DNA from: Rhodoferax sp. TH121
Lineage (GTDB): Bacteria; Pseudomonadota; Gammaproteobacteria; Burkholderiales; Burkholderiaceae_C
Direction: 5' to 3'
NCBI RefSeq assembly: GCF_002251855.1
Contig: NZ_NOXW01000020.1
Coordinates: forward strand, 496,001-560,000
Length of the DNA stretch: 64,000 bases
This document shows positions 11,350 through 20,334 of this stretch, in pieces. A program made the position numbers and the translations under genes. How positions within the stretch are numbered: the stretch's first letter is position 1; every line of letters starts with the position of its first letter. The notes below the pieces were generated by a model. The model did no database searches. It was not told the DNA's origin and saw nothing but the letters and a program-made list of their open reading frames with translations.

Positions 11350-12882
11350 ATGGCCCACCCCACCGAGAATGCCAACCTCTTTGCCGCACTGCGCGTCGCC
11401 TTTCCCGCAGACCTGAGCGCCTGCGCGGTAGAAACCGACAGTGGCTTGCAGTACAGCTGGTCCGATCTGGACCAGGCCACCGCCATGGTGGCCAATCTGT
11501 TCGAATTTTTGCAGCTGCCCAAGGGCGCCCGGATTGCGGTGCAGGTGGAGAAATCGGTGGAGGCGCTGGTGCTGTACTTGGCCACGCTGCGCGCCGGTCT
11601 GGTCTATCTGCCGCTCAACACCGCCTACCAAAGCGCGGAGATGGCCTATTTCATCGAAGACGCCAAGCCCGCCATGGTGGTGTGCAGTGCGCGCAACTTT
11701 GGGTGGGTGAGCAAGATGGCCTTCATGGCCGGAACGGCCCACGTGTTCACGCTCAATGACGACCGCACCGGCTCGCTGTTGGACCGCGCCAGCCAGTTCC
11801 CCACCACCCACACCATGGCGCAACGCAAGCCCGATGACCTCGCCGTCATCATCTACACCAGTGGCACCACTGGCCGCAGCAAAGGTGCCATGCTGAGCCA
11901 CGGCAACCTGCTGAGCAATGCGCGTGTGCTGCACTCCTATTGGGATTGGCAGCCGGGCGATGTGCTGATCCACGCGCTTCCCATCTTCCACGTGCACGGC
12001 CTGTTTGTCGCCATCCACGGCGCGCTCATCAATGGCAGCAAGATGGTCTGGTGTGCCAAGTTCGACCCCAAGGTGGTGCTGCAGCACCTGCCGCGCGCCA
12101 CTGTGTTCATGGGCGTGCCCACGCTTTATGTGCGCCTGCTGGCCGAGGCAGGGCTTACCGCGCAGGTCACCAAAAACATGCGCCTCTTTGTCTCCGGTTC
12201 CGCCCCCATGCTGGTGGACACGCACCACCAGTGGCAGGCCCGCACCGGCCACACGATTCTGGAGCGCTACGGTATGTCCGAGACCGTGATGCTCACCTCC
12301 AACCCCGGCCGCGCGGTGGATGGCGAACGCAAGGTGGGTACCGTGGGCCAGCCCTTGCCCGGCGTGCAGCTGCGCGTGTGCGACGACGCGGGCAAGCCCC
12401 TGCCGCAAGGCGAGACCGGCAATATTGAAGTGCGGGGTCCCAATGTGTTTCTGGGCTACTGGCAGATGCCGGAGAAAACTGCGCAGGAGTTCACTGCCGA
12501 CGGTTACTTCAAGACCGGTGATGTGGGTCGCGTAGATGTCGACGGGTATGTGACCATCGTGGGCCGCAGCAAAGACCTCATCATCAGTGGCGGCTACAAC
12601 GTCTACCCCGCCGAGATCGAGGGCTACATCAATAACCTGCCCGGTGTGGCCGAGAGTGCGGTGGTCGGCGTGCCCAATGCCGACTTTGGCGAGGTGGGCG
12701 TGGCAGTCATCGTGCCGCTGGCTGGTGCCACGGTGGACCCCACGCAGGTGATTGCCACCCTGAAAGCCATGCTGGCCAACTTCAAGGTGCCCAAGCGCTG
12801 CGTGGTGGTGCCGGAGTTGCCGCGCAATGCCATGGGCAAGGTGCAAAAAAATCTGCTGCGCGAGCAATACCGCACCTTGTAA
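11350..12882 (+). CDS. matB: Malonyl-CoA synthetase
   Basis: AMP-forming ligase that activates malonate to malonyl-CoA, which the decarboxylase then converts to acetyl-CoA. The 510-residue protein has the P-loop IIYTSGTTGRSKGA (about residues 172-185), the MatB-like HALPIFHVHGLFVA segment, the A5 motif RYGMSETVMLTSNP, the hinge TGDVGRVDVDGYVTIVGRSK and the C-terminal catalytic lysine in NAMGKVQKNLL. MatB identity rests on these motifs plus the adjacent decarboxylase and GntR gene. It is the last gene of the operon. Confidence 0.9.
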   Translation: MAHPTENANLFAALRVAFPADLSACAVETDSGLQYSWSDLDQATAMVANLFEFLQLPKGARIAVQVEKSVEALVLYLATLRAGLVYLPLNTAYQSAEMAYFIEDAKPAMVVCSARNFGWVSKMAFMAGTAHVFTLNDDRTGSLLDRASQFPTTHTMAQRKPDDLAVIIYTSGTTGRSKGAMLSHGNLLSNARVLHSYWDWQPGDVLIHALPIFHVHGLFVAIHGALINGSKMVWCAKFDPKVVLQHLPRATVFMGVPTLYVRLLAEAGLTAQVTKNMRLFVSGSAPMLVDTHHQWQARTGHTILERYGMSETVMLTSNPGRAVDGERKVGTVGQPLPGVQLRVCDDAGKPLPQGETGNIEVRGPNVFLGYWQMPEKTAQEFTADGYFKTGDVGRVDVDGYVTIVGRSKDLIISGGYNVYPAEIEGYINNLPGVAESAVVGVPNADFGEVGVAVIVPLAGATVDPTQVIATLKAMLANFKVPKRCVVVPELPRNAMGKVQKNLLREQYRTL

Positions 12883-12937
12883 GTTCTGCGTGGCCCAGCG
12901 TCGGCTACAGTAGGCCGGTTTCTGTCATATTTTGGTC

Positions 12938-14002
12938 ATGCAGCACGTACTTATCGTTGACGACGTCCCCGCCGCCCTGGCCTTGCTCAGTGAGTTGGTG
13001 GAGAAGCTGGGAGACTGCCGGGCCATCCCCCTGTCCAATCCTGTGGAAGCCTTGGCATGGGCCAAAGGCAAGTCAGTCGATCTGGTGATCGTGGACTACA
13101 CGCTCAACGGCATGGACGGGCTGGAATTCATCCGCCGGTTCCGCCAGATCCCGGGCCGGGACATCACCCCCATCATGATGGTCACCGCCAACGACCAAAA
13201 GCCGGTGCGCTACCGTGCGCTGGATGCCGGGGCCAACGACTTTTTGGGCAAGCCAGTGGACAAGGTGGAGTTTTTGGCACGCGCCAAAAACCTGCTGATT
13301 CTGAGTGACGCCCGGACCAAGCTGGCTGACCGGGCCGCGTGGCTGGCTGACGAAGTGCAGAAGGCAACGGCTGAGATTCTGGCGCGCGAGCGCGATACCG
13401 TGATGCGCCTGTCCCGAGCGGCCGAATTTCGCGACCCCGAGACCGGCGCCCATATCTCGCGCATGGCCCATTACTCCCGTTTGATTGCCAAAGGGCTGGG
13501 CTTGAGTGAGGCGGAGCAAGAGCTGCTGCTGGAAGCCGCGCCCATGCACGACATTGGCAAGGTGGGCATTGCGGACAATATTTTGCTCAAACCGGGGCGT
13601 CTGAGCGAAACCGAGTTCGCCATCATGCAGCAGCACGCGGTGTATGGCTACGAGCTGCTGCAGGGCAGTGCCTCGCAGGTGCTGCAGGCCGGCGCTGAAA
13701 TCGCACTTGGCCACCACGAGAAATTTGACGGCAGTGGCTACCCCCGGGGTTTGAAGGGAGAGGCTATCCCGCTGTTCAGCCGCATCGTGGCGGTGGCCGA
13801 TGTGTTTGACGCACTGACCTCCGAGCGGCCCTACAAAAAAGCCTGGACGCTGGAGGCTGCGGTGGACTTTCTCACCGCAGGCTCCGGCACCCATTTCGAC
13901 CCCCGCTGCGTGCAGAGCTTTCTCAACGCCTGGGACGACATTTTGGCCGTGCGCGCGCTGCACGCGGATGCAGGCGAGTCGAAGCTGCTCTCTATTTTGT
14001 AG
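12938..14002 (+). CDS. Response regulator with HD-GYP c-di-GMP phosphodiesterase domain (RpfG-like)
   Basis: A 354-residue two-domain protein. The N-terminal receiver (about residues 1-120) has the phosphoacceptor Asp53 in VIVDYTLNGMDG. The C-terminal HD-GYP domain (about 150-340) has His204-Asp205 in MHDIGKVG and the GYP signature in HHEKFDGSGYPRG. These motifs fit a phosphorylation-controlled c-di-GMP hydrolase. ATG at 12938 is preferred over an in-frame TTG six bases earlier; neither has a clear ribosome binding site. No histidine kinase is adjacent. The stop codon TAG and the last codons lie inside a copy of the dispersed element. Confidence 0.92.
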   Translation: MQHVLIVDDVPAALALLSELVEKLGDCRAIPLSNPVEALAWAKGKSVDLVIVDYTLNGMDGLEFIRRFRQIPGRDITPIMMVTANDQKPVRYRALDAGANDFLGKPVDKVEFLARAKNLLILSDARTKLADRAAWLADEVQKATAEILARERDTVMRLSRAAEFRDPETGAHISRMAHYSRLIAKGLGLSEAEQELLLEAAPMHDIGKVGIADNILLKPGRLSETEFAIMQQHAVYGYELLQGSASQVLQAGAEIALGHHEKFDGSGYPRGLKGEAIPLFSRIVAVADVFDALTSERPYKKAWTLEAAVDFLTAGSGTHFDPRCVQSFLNAWDDILAVRALHADAGESKLLSIL

Positions 14003-14046
14003 CTGCTTGCGCAGTATCCACGAGGGCTTGAGGCTGATTTACTTCA
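13987..14046 (+). repeat. Dispersed palindromic element, copy D (supplies two convergent stop codons)
   Basis: It reads CTCTATTTTGTAGCTGCTTG then CGCAGTATCCACGAGGGCTT then GAGGCTGATTT. The TAG at 14000-14002 ends the HD-GYP gene and the TTA at 14039-14041 (TAA on the minus strand) ends the stress-protein gene, so the element fills the whole 36-bp convergent gap. Confidence 0.92.
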
Positions 14047-14482
14047 AAATCAGCACGGGGATGGCTGCGTGGGTCAACACGTGCTGCGTCTCGCTGCCCA
14101 GCAGCAGGCGTTTGATGCCCTTGCGCCCGTGCGAGGCCATGACCACCAAGTCGCACTGGTGCTTCTTGGCGGCAGCCAGGATGGCGTCGGACACCACATC
14201 GGAACGCACCACCACGGCCTTGGCCTCAACGCCTTTGGCGGCTGCGGCTTTCTTGACGGCGTCGACCACAGCCTGCCCGGCATCGCCCCAGGTCTTTTCG
14301 ACCTGCTTGACCTCTGTCGGCGCCAGCGCAATGCCACCTTCAAAGTAGGACTGCGGATAGCGCGGCACCACTTTTAGCGCCACCAGCTCGGCGTTGCACA
14401 GTTTGGCCAGGGCAATGGCGCTGGTCACGGCCTTTTTGGAGAGGGTGCTGCCATCGGTGGGAACAAGAATACGCTGGTACAT
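14039..14482 (-). CDS. Universal stress protein (UspA family)
   Basis: A single-domain Usp of 147 residues, cytoplasmic. It begins MYQRILVPTDGSTLSKKA, with the ATP-contacting PTDGS loop, and has the C-terminal nucleotide motif MASHGRKGIKRLLLGSETQ (G-2x-G-9x-G-S/T), so it is likely the ATP-binding type. AAGGAGTCCCT precedes the ATG at 14482. It is divergent from ccoI, and a perfect FNR box lies between them (14538-14551), which suggests induction at low oxygen. Confidence 0.94.
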   Translation of the reverse strand: MYQRILVPTDGSTLSKKAVTSAIALAKLCNAELVALKVVPRYPQSYFEGGIALAPTEVKQVEKTWGDAGQAVVDAVKKAAAAKGVEAKAVVVRSDVVSDAILAAAKKHQCDLVVMASHGRKGIKRLLLGSETQHVLTHAAIPVLILK

Positions 14483-14537
14483 AGGGACTCCTTGTGACTT
14501 GGAAGCTTTCAGATTACGCTTGCGCCCAGAAGATGAC

Positions 14538-14551
14538 TTGATTTGAATCAA
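14538..14551. promoter_or_regulatory. FNR/ANR box (perfect) between usp and ccoI
   Basis: TTGATTTGAATCAA fits the TTGATNNNNATCAA consensus exactly. It lies 55 bp upstream of the usp start and 34 bp upstream of the ccoI start. The cognate regulator is probably the fnr gene at 22343. Confidence 0.9.
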
Positions 14552-14585
14552 GCTTTTCCTGCATAGGACTGGGCACACTCTCTCC

Positions 14586-16910
14586 ATGACTGCTGCAACC
14601 TTGGCCCCCACTGCGCTTGCGCCCCATTCTGCGGCGGCGCTGGCATTGCTGGACGATCCCCAGGAGTGGGGCGCATTCAGCCGTGCGGACCGCCATGACC
14701 CGGCGCAGTGGGAGTCCAGCGTGGTGATCGAAGGCATGCACTGCGCGGCCTGTTCGCTCACCGTGGAAGACGCCTTGCGCCAGGTGCCCGGGGTGGTGAG
14801 TGCCCAAGTCAGCGCGGCCAGCCAGCGTGCGCGCGTGGTCTGGTCGTCGACAGTGGTGCAGCCCTCAGGCTGGATGCAGGCGGTGCAACAGGCGGGCTAC
14901 CGTGCGGTGCCTGCCAACGACGTGTTTGCCAGTGAGCGCAGACGCAAGGCTTCGCGCCAAGCGCTGTGGCGCTGGTTGGTGGCAGGTCTGTGCATGATGC
15001 AGGTGATGATGTATGCGTGGCCCGCTTACGTAGCCCAGCCCGGTGACCTGAGTAGCGAAATGGAGCAACTGTTGCGCTGGGCCTCCTGGGTGCTGACCTT
15101 GCCGGTGGTCCTGTTTTCCTGTGGTCCGTTTTTCAAAAGTGCGCTGCGCGATGTGGCGCAGCTGCGCATCAGCATGGACCTGCCGGTGGCACTGGGCATG
15201 GTGATCACCTTTGTGGTCAGCACCGCGGGCACTTTTGACCCGCAAGGCATCTTCGGGCGCGAGGTGTATTTCGACTCGCTCACCATGTTTGTGTTCTTCC
15301 TGCTCACCGGCCGCTGGTTAGAGTTGCGCCTGCGCGATCGCACCGCGGGCGCGCTGGAGGCGCTGATGAACCGCCTGCCTGACAGCGTGGAGCGCCAGAC
15401 CGCGTTGGGTGAGTTTGAGCGCGTGGCCGTGCGTCGGCTGGTGCCGGGAGACTTGGTGCGTGTGTTGCCTGGTGAGGCCTTTGCTGCTGATGGCGTGGTG
15501 GAGCAGGGCAGCACCCTGGTGGATGAGGCCTTGCTCAGTGGCGAGTCGCACCCCTTGCCACGCGCAGTGGGCGCGACCGTGGTGGCGGGCAGCCACAACC
15601 TGCATGCCACGGTGCTGGTACGTGTCACCGAGGTGGGTGACTCGACCCGTTTCGCCCAGATCGTGGCTCTGATGGAGAGTGCCTCCACCACCAAGCCGCG
15701 TGGCGCCCTGTTGGCCGATCGCCTGGCCAAGCCCTTCTTGTTGGCTGTGCTGGCCGCTGCAGCGCTGGCCTGTGCCTGGTGGTGGCCGCATGATCCCGGC
15801 CATGCGCTCATGGTGGCTGTGGCGGTGCTGGTGGTGACTTGCCCTTGCGCCTTGTCGCTGGCCACCCCTGCGGCCATGCTCGCCGCCGCCGGAACCTTGG
15901 CGCGTGCGGGGCTCTTGGTCCGCAACCTGCCCAGCCTGGAGGCCTTGGCGGCCGTGGACACTGTGGTGTTCGACAAAACAGGCACCCTGACCCGTGACGC
16001 CATGGCCTTGCAAGCGGTGCATACCCGTGCGAGTGTGGCGCGGGCTGATGCTGTGGCCATGGCATCGGCACTGGCCAGCCACTCTCTGCATCCAGCGTCC
16101 AAAGCGCTGGTGCAGGCGGCGCAGCGGGAATCGGGGTTGCCGCAGTGGACGTGTGCTGCCGTGCAAGAGTCTGCAGGGCAAGGCGTTGCTGGAAATCTGC
16201 GGCACGCAAGCGATGCGGGTGCTGCTGGCCAGCCCATGCGTTTGGGGTCTGCGGGCTTTTGTGAACTAACCAATGCTTTGCCGGTGCAGCAGGGTTTGTG
16301 CGTGCACCTGAGTGACAGCGCGGGATGGGTAGCTACCTTCGTGTTGCAAGAGGACTTGCGGCCCGAGGTGCCTGCAGTGGTGGCTGCCTTGCATGCGCAG
16401 GGCGTGCAGGTGCATGTGCTCTCCGGGGATCGCCCCGAGGCGGTGTTGCGCGTGGCCGAACAATCCGGCATTGCGCAGGCACAGGGTGGCTGTTCGCCCG
16501 CCGACAAGCTGGCCTACCTACAGCGCTTGCAGGCCCAAGGCCACACGGTTGCCATGGTGGGTGACGGCCTCAACGATGGCCCGGTGCTGGCCGGTGCCCA
16601 TATCTCGTTTGCCTTTGGCCAGGCCGTTCCCCTGGCACAGGCGCAGTCTGATTTGGTGGTCATGGGCGGGCGCCTGGATGCGGTGCTGGGTGCGCTCCAG
16701 TTGGCACGCAAAACGCAGCGCATCGTGCGGCAAAACCTGTGGTGGGCACTGGCCTATAACGCGGCCTGTGTGCCGCTGGCCGTGGCCGGTTACTTGCCGG
16801 CCTGGCTGGCGGGGCTGGGCATGGCCAGTAGCTCATTGCTGGTCGTGCTCAATGCCTTGCGCCTGGCCCGCGTTCCGCGTTCGGGCCCCCTGAACATGGT
16901 GGAGGTTTGA
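14586..16910 (+). CDS. ccoI: Copper-transporting P1B ATPase for cbb3 oxidase assembly
   Basis: Inner-membrane copper ATPase of 774 residues that exports Cu(I) for the CuB centre of cbb3 oxidase. One heavy-metal-associated domain with GMHCAACS lies near residues 55-62. Eight membrane segments follow. The metal channel CPC motif (VTCPCALSLATPAAM), the phosphorylation motif VFDKTGTLTRDAM and the hinge motif GDGLNDGPVLAGAHISFA are present. The assignment as CcoI rather than CopA rests on the MDLPVALGM segment and on the adjoining ccoS and ccoNOQP. It overlaps ccoS by one base. Confidence 0.94.
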   Translation: MTAATLAPTALAPHSAAALALLDDPQEWGAFSRADRHDPAQWESSVVIEGMHCAACSLTVEDALRQVPGVVSAQVSAASQRARVVWSSTVVQPSGWMQAVQQAGYRAVPANDVFASERRRKASRQALWRWLVAGLCMMQVMMYAWPAYVAQPGDLSSEMEQLLRWASWVLTLPVVLFSCGPFFKSALRDVAQLRISMDLPVALGMVITFVVSTAGTFDPQGIFGREVYFDSLTMFVFFLLTGRWLELRLRDRTAGALEALMNRLPDSVERQTALGEFERVAVRRLVPGDLVRVLPGEAFAADGVVEQGSTLVDEALLSGESHPLPRAVGATVVAGSHNLHATVLVRVTEVGDSTRFAQIVALMESASTTKPRGALLADRLAKPFLLAVLAAAALACAWWWPHDPGHALMVAVAVLVVTCPCALSLATPAAMLAAAGTLARAGLLVRNLPSLEALAAVDTVVFDKTGTLTRDAMALQAVHTRASVARADAVAMASALASHSLHPASKALVQAAQRESGLPQWTCAAVQESAGQGVAGNLRHASDAGAAGQPMRLGSAGFCELTNALPVQQGLCVHLSDSAGWVATFVLQEDLRPEVPAVVAALHAQGVQVHVLSGDRPEAVLRVAEQSGIAQAQGGCSPADKLAYLQRLQAQGHTVAMVGDGLNDGPVLAGAHISFAFGQAVPLAQAQSDLVVMGGRLDAVLGALQLARKTQRIVRQNLWWALAYNAACVPLAVAGYLPAWLAGLGMASSSLLVVLNALRLARVPRSGPLNMVEV

Positions 16911-17047
16911 TGGACATTTTGTATTTGTTGATTCCCCTGTCCGTGGTGCTGGTGTTTTTCATTCTCGGAGGCCTCTGGTGGGCCATCGACCGCGGGCAGT
17001 TCGAAGACATTGAGTCGGAGGGGGAGCGCATCTTGCGTGATCCCTGA
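16910..17047 (+). CDS. ccoS: cbb3 oxidase maturation protein CcoS
   Basis: A 45-residue single-pass membrane protein starting MDILYLLIPLSVVLVFFILG, with a WWAIDRGQFEDIE segment right after the membrane helix, as is typical of CcoS. CcoS is needed for cofactor insertion into cbb3 oxidase in Rhodobacter. The start ATG overlaps the ccoI stop (TGATG), so translation is coupled. It was too short to be found by length-based gene calling. Confidence 0.93.
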   Translation: MDILYLLIPLSVVLVFFILGGLWWAIDRGQFEDIESEGERILRDP

Positions 17048-17073
17048 CAAATGCAAGGGTTTTTAGGCCCCGG

Positions 17074-17087
17074 TTGATTTGGGTCAA
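17074..17087. promoter_or_regulatory. FNR/ANR box upstream of ccoN
   Basis: TTGATTTGGGTCAA matches nine of ten consensus positions; the first base of the second half is G instead of A. It lies 58 bp upstream of the ccoN start and gives the structural genes their own oxygen-regulated promoter, apart from the ccoIS promoter. Confidence 0.85.
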
Positions 17088-17145
17088 CCTGAGCGGGCAA
17101 GGGCGGTAAGACACTCGGTTTGCAGTAATCCAAGAAGAGGTAAAT

Positions 17146-18582
17146 ATGGCTTTTCCAAATCAACAGGCGACGGTTTACAACGACACCGTTGTGCGCCAGT
17201 TCGCCATCATGACCGTGGTCTGGGGCGTGGTCGGCATGCTGGTCGGCGTGATCATCGCCGCCCAGCTGGCCTGGCCCGAGCTCAACCTCGGTATTTCGTG
17301 GTTGTCGTATGGGCGATTGCGGCCCCTGCACACCAATGCGGTGATCTTTGCGTTTGGTGGCTGCGGCTTGTTTGCCTCGGCCTACTACGTGGTACAGCGC
17401 ACTTGCCAGGTACGCCTGTTTGGCGACAAGCTGGCAGCCTTCACCTTCTGGGGCTGGCAGCTGGTCATTCTGGCCGCTGCGGTGTCCTTGCCGCTGGGTT
17501 ACACCTCAGGCAAAGAGTATGCCGAGCTCGAGTGGCCAATTGACATCCTGATCACGCTGGTCTGGGTGGCCTTTGCCGTGGTGTTTTTCGGCACGGTGGG
17601 TACCCGCAAGGTCAAGCACATCTATGTAGCCAACTGGTTCTTTGGTGCTTTCATTTTGGCGGTTGCCATCCTGCACCTGGTTAATAGCGCAGCCATTCCT
17701 GCGGGCTTCATGAAGTCGTACTCGGCCTACGCTGGCGTACAAGATGCCATGGTGCAGTGGTGGTATGGCCACAATGCCGTGGGCTTCTTCCTGACCGCAG
17801 GCTTCCTGGGCATGATGTACTACTTCATCCCCAAGCAGGCTGGTCGTCCGGTCTACAGCTACCGCCTGTCCATTGTCCACTTCTGGGCGCTGATCTTCAC
17901 CTACATGTGGGCCGGTCCTCACCACCTGCACTACACCGCGCTGCCCGACTGGACCCAATCTGTGGGCATGGTGTTCTCCCTGATCTTGTTGGCACCCAGC
18001 TGGGGCGGCATGATCAACGGCATCATGACCTTGTCCGGCGCGTGGCACAAGCTGCGTGATGACCCCATCCTGCGCTTCCTGATCGTGTCCCTGTCCTTCT
18101 ACGGCATGTCCACCTTCGAAGGTCCCATGATGTCCATCAAGACCGTGAACGCATTGAGCCACTACACCGACTGGACAGTGGGCCACGTGCACTCGGGTGC
18201 TTTGGGCTGGGTGGGCTTGGTGACCATGGGCTCCATGTATTACCTGATTCCCCGTCTATTTGGCCAGAAGCAAATGTTCAGTGTCAAAGCCATTGAGTTG
18301 CACTTCTGGGTAGCCACCATCGGCATCGTGATCTATATCGCCGCGATGTGGATTGCCGGTGTGATGCAAGGCCTGATGTGGCGCGCTGTCAACCCCGACG
18401 GTACGCTGACCTACACCTTTGTGGAGTCCGTGAAGGCGACCTATCCCTTCTATGTGCTGCGTTTGCTGGGCGGGCTCTTGTACCTGGGCGGCATGCTGAT
18501 CATGCTGTGGAACACCCTCAAGACTGCCACTGCGGGTCGGGCGACCATCGTGACCATTCCCACTGCTGCTGCTCACGCCTAA
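17146..18582 (+). CDS. ccoN: cbb3-type cytochrome c oxidase subunit I
   Basis: Catalytic subunit, 478 residues with about 12 membrane helices, holding haem b and the haem b3-CuB centre that reduces oxygen with high affinity. Histidine ligand regions are visible: [10 protein letters not shown] near residue 65, [11 protein letters not shown] (CuB His plus neighbouring Tyr), [14 protein letters not shown] (CuB His pair) and [11 protein letters not shown] (haem ligands). AAGAGG precedes the ATG at 17146. It is the first of a compact ccoNOQPGH operon. Confidence 0.97.
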   Translation: MAFPNQQATVYNDTVVRQFAIMTVVWGVVGMLVGVIIAAQLAWPELNLGISWLSYGRLRPLHTNAVIFAFGGCGLFASAYYVVQRTCQVRLFGDKLAAFTFWGWQLVILAAAVSLPLGYTSGKEYAELEWPIDILITLVWVAFAVVFFGTVGTRKVKHIYVANWFFGAFILAVAILHLVNSAAIPAGFMKSYSAYAGVQDAMVQWWYGHNAVGFFLTAGFLGMMYYFIPKQAGRPVYSYRLSIVHFWALIFTYMWAGPHHLHYTALPDWTQSVGMVFSLILLAPSWGGMINGIMTLSGAWHKLRDDPILRFLIVSLSFYGMSTFEGPMMSIKTVNALSHYTDWTVGHVHSGALGWVGLVTMGSMYYLIPRLFGQKQMFSVKAIELHFWVATIGIVIYIAAMWIAGVMQGLMWRAVNPDGTLTYTFVESVKATYPFYVLRLLGGLLYLGGMLIMLWNTLKTATAGRATIVTIPTAAAHA

Positions 18583-18595
18583 GGAGAACAAGAAC

Positions 18596-19222
18596 ATGGC
18601 TAACGAAACCAAGACCTCTGGCTTGTCGCACGAGAAGATTGAAACCAACAACTTCTTGATGATTGTGTTGATCCTGCTGGTTCTGCTGGTGGGCGGTATG
18701 GTGGAAATTGTTCCGCTGTTTTTCCAGAAATCCACCACTGAGCCGATCAAGGGCATCCAGCCCTACACCGCGCTGCAACTGGCGGGCCGCGACGTCTATA
18801 TCCGCGAGGGTTGCTACAACTGCCATTCGCAGATGATCCGTCCCTTCCGTGCTGAAACGCTGCGTTACGGTCACTACTCGGTGGCGGGCGAGTCGGTCTA
18901 TGACCACCCCTTCCAATGGGGCAGCAAGCGTACCGGTCCCGACTTGGCTCGCGTGGGCGGCAAGTACAGCGACGAATGGCACCGTATCCACTTGGTGAAC
19001 CCGCGCGACGTGGTACCCGAGTCCAACATGCCCGCTTACCCTTGGCTGGAAAAGAATCTGGTTCCTGCAGCCGACATGCCTGCCCGCATGAAAGCCCTGC
19101 GCACTGTGGGTGTGCCGTACACCGACGAGCAGATTGCCAAAGCACCGGAAGAGGTGAAGGGTAAGACCGAGCTGGAGGCCACTATTGCCTACTTGCAAGT
19201 GCTTGGCCTGGCACTCAAGTAA
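18596..19222 (+). CDS. ccoO: cbb3-type cytochrome c oxidase subunit II (mono-haem cytochrome c)
   Basis: Membrane-anchored mono-haem cytochrome c of 208 residues that passes electrons to CcoN. A single N-terminal membrane helix (about residues 18-40) is followed by the haem motif [15 protein letters not shown] with its first Cys at residue 73. The methionine in SNMPAYPWL is the likely distal ligand. AAGGAGAACAAGAAC provides the ribosome binding site, and 13 bp separate it from ccoN. Confidence 0.97.
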   Translation: MANETKTSGLSHEKIETNNFLMIVLILLVLLVGGMVEIVPLFFQKSTTEPIKGIQPYTALQLAGRDVYIREGCYNCHSQMIRPFRAETLRYGHYSVAGESVYDHPFQWGSKRTGPDLARVGGKYSDEWHRIHLVNPRDVVPESNMPAYPWLEKNLVPAADMPARMKALRTVGVPYTDEQIAKAPEEVKGKTELEATIAYLQVLGLALK

Positions 19223-19240
19223 AGCGAAAGGGAGATTTCC

Positions 19241-19378
19241 ATGGACATCAATACCCTGCGTTCTGTGACCACTTTGGTCAGCCTGGTGGTGTTTGTCGGC
19301 ATAGTCTGGTGGGCGTGGTCCAAGCGACGCTCGGGTGACTTTGCGCAAGCCGCCAACCTGCCTTTTGAGCAGGACTGA
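19241..19378 (+). CDS. ccoQ: cbb3 oxidase small subunit CcoQ
   Basis: A 45-residue single-pass protein, MDINTLRSVTTLVSLVVFVG..., ending NLPFEQD. The helix followed by a WWAWSKRR turn and an acidic C-terminus is typical of CcoQ/FixQ, which stabilises the cbb3 complex. GGGAGATTTCC is the ribosome binding site. It sits between ccoO (18 bp) and ccoP (19 bp). Confidence 0.93.
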   Translation: MDINTLRSVTTLVSLVVFVGIVWWAWSKRRSGDFAQAANLPFEQD

Positions 19379-19397
19379 ACCCGCATAAGGAATACAA

Positions 19398-20312
19398 ATG
19401 AGCGACTTTACGAGCAATTTCTGGTCCGTCTATGTGGCGGCCATCACGGTGATTGGCATTGTGGCCTGTCTGCTGCTGCTGTGGTTCAGCGGCAAAGCGA
19501 AGGCCATGACTGCCAATGACAACACCACCGGACACGTGTGGGACGGTGACCTGCGCGAGATGAACAATCCCCTTCCACGCTGGTGGGTGTGGCTGTTCGT
19601 CATCACCATCGTGTTTGCTGGCGTGTACCTGGCGCTGTACCCCGGCTTGGGTACATCCGCTGGCAAACTGGGCTGGACCCAAGAGGGCCAGTACCAGGCC
19701 GAAGTGGCCAAGGGCAACCAAGAGGTTGCGCCCTTGTACGCCAAATTCGCCTCCATGAAGCCCGAGGATGTCTCCAAAGACCCGCAGGCCCATGCGATTG
19801 GTGAACGCCTGTTCATGAACAACTGCTCGCAGTGCCATGGCTCTGACGCCCGCGGCTCCAAAGGGTTTCCCAACCTGACCGATGCCGATTGGTTGCATGG
19901 TGGCACGCCCGACAAAATTGCTGAAACCCTGACCCAAGGCCGCATCGGTCAGATGCCTCCCATGGCTGCGGCAGTTGGTACGGGCGATGATGTGAAGAAC
20001 GTGGCGCACTACGTGCTGAGCCTGTCAGGCAGCCCGCACGACTCGGTACGTGCCGCCTTGGGCAAGCCCAAGTTTGCTGCCTGTGCCGCCTGTCACGGTG
20101 GCGATGGCAAAGGCAATGTGGCACTGGGCGCCCCCAACTTGGCTGATGACATCTGGTTGCATGGCTACGGAGAGAACGCTATCGTGGCCATGATCAACAA
20201 CGGCAAGGTCAACCAGATGCCTGCCCAGGCTGACAAGTTGACGGCCGCCCAAATCCAGGTGTTGGCTGCTTACGTGTGGGGCATGTCCAATAACGGAACG
20301 CCTGCCAAGTAA
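19398..20312 (+). CDS. ccoP: cbb3-type cytochrome c oxidase subunit III (di-haem cytochrome c)
   Basis: Membrane-anchored di-haem cytochrome c, 304 residues, the entry point for electrons into cbb3 oxidase. There are two N-terminal hydrophobic segments (about residues 10-33 and 61-80). Haem motifs are CSQCHG with Cys143 and CAACHG with Cys229. The conserved N-terminal signature GHVWDGDLREMNNPLPRWW is intact. AAGGAATAC precedes the start. Confidence 0.97.
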   Translation: MSDFTSNFWSVYVAAITVIGIVACLLLLWFSGKAKAMTANDNTTGHVWDGDLREMNNPLPRWWVWLFVITIVFAGVYLALYPGLGTSAGKLGWTQEGQYQAEVAKGNQEVAPLYAKFASMKPEDVSKDPQAHAIGERLFMNNCSQCHGSDARGSKGFPNLTDADWLHGGTPDKIAETLTQGRIGQMPPMAAAVGTGDDVKNVAHYVLSLSGSPHDSVRAALGKPKFAACAACHGGDGKGNVALGAPNLADDIWLHGYGENAIVAMINNGKVNQMPAQADKLTAAQIQVLAAYVWGMSNNGTPAK

Positions 20313-20334
20313 AGACCGCACCAGAGCGATTACG

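Noticed and set aside
11194..12867. A 557-codon minus-strand open frame opposite matB
   Set aside because: MatB motifs on the plus strand are intact; the antisense product is low-complexity and without family signature. Similar long antisense frames at 1362-2876, 15026-16507, 38145-39545, 48936-50213 and 51375-52913 were rejected for the same reason.
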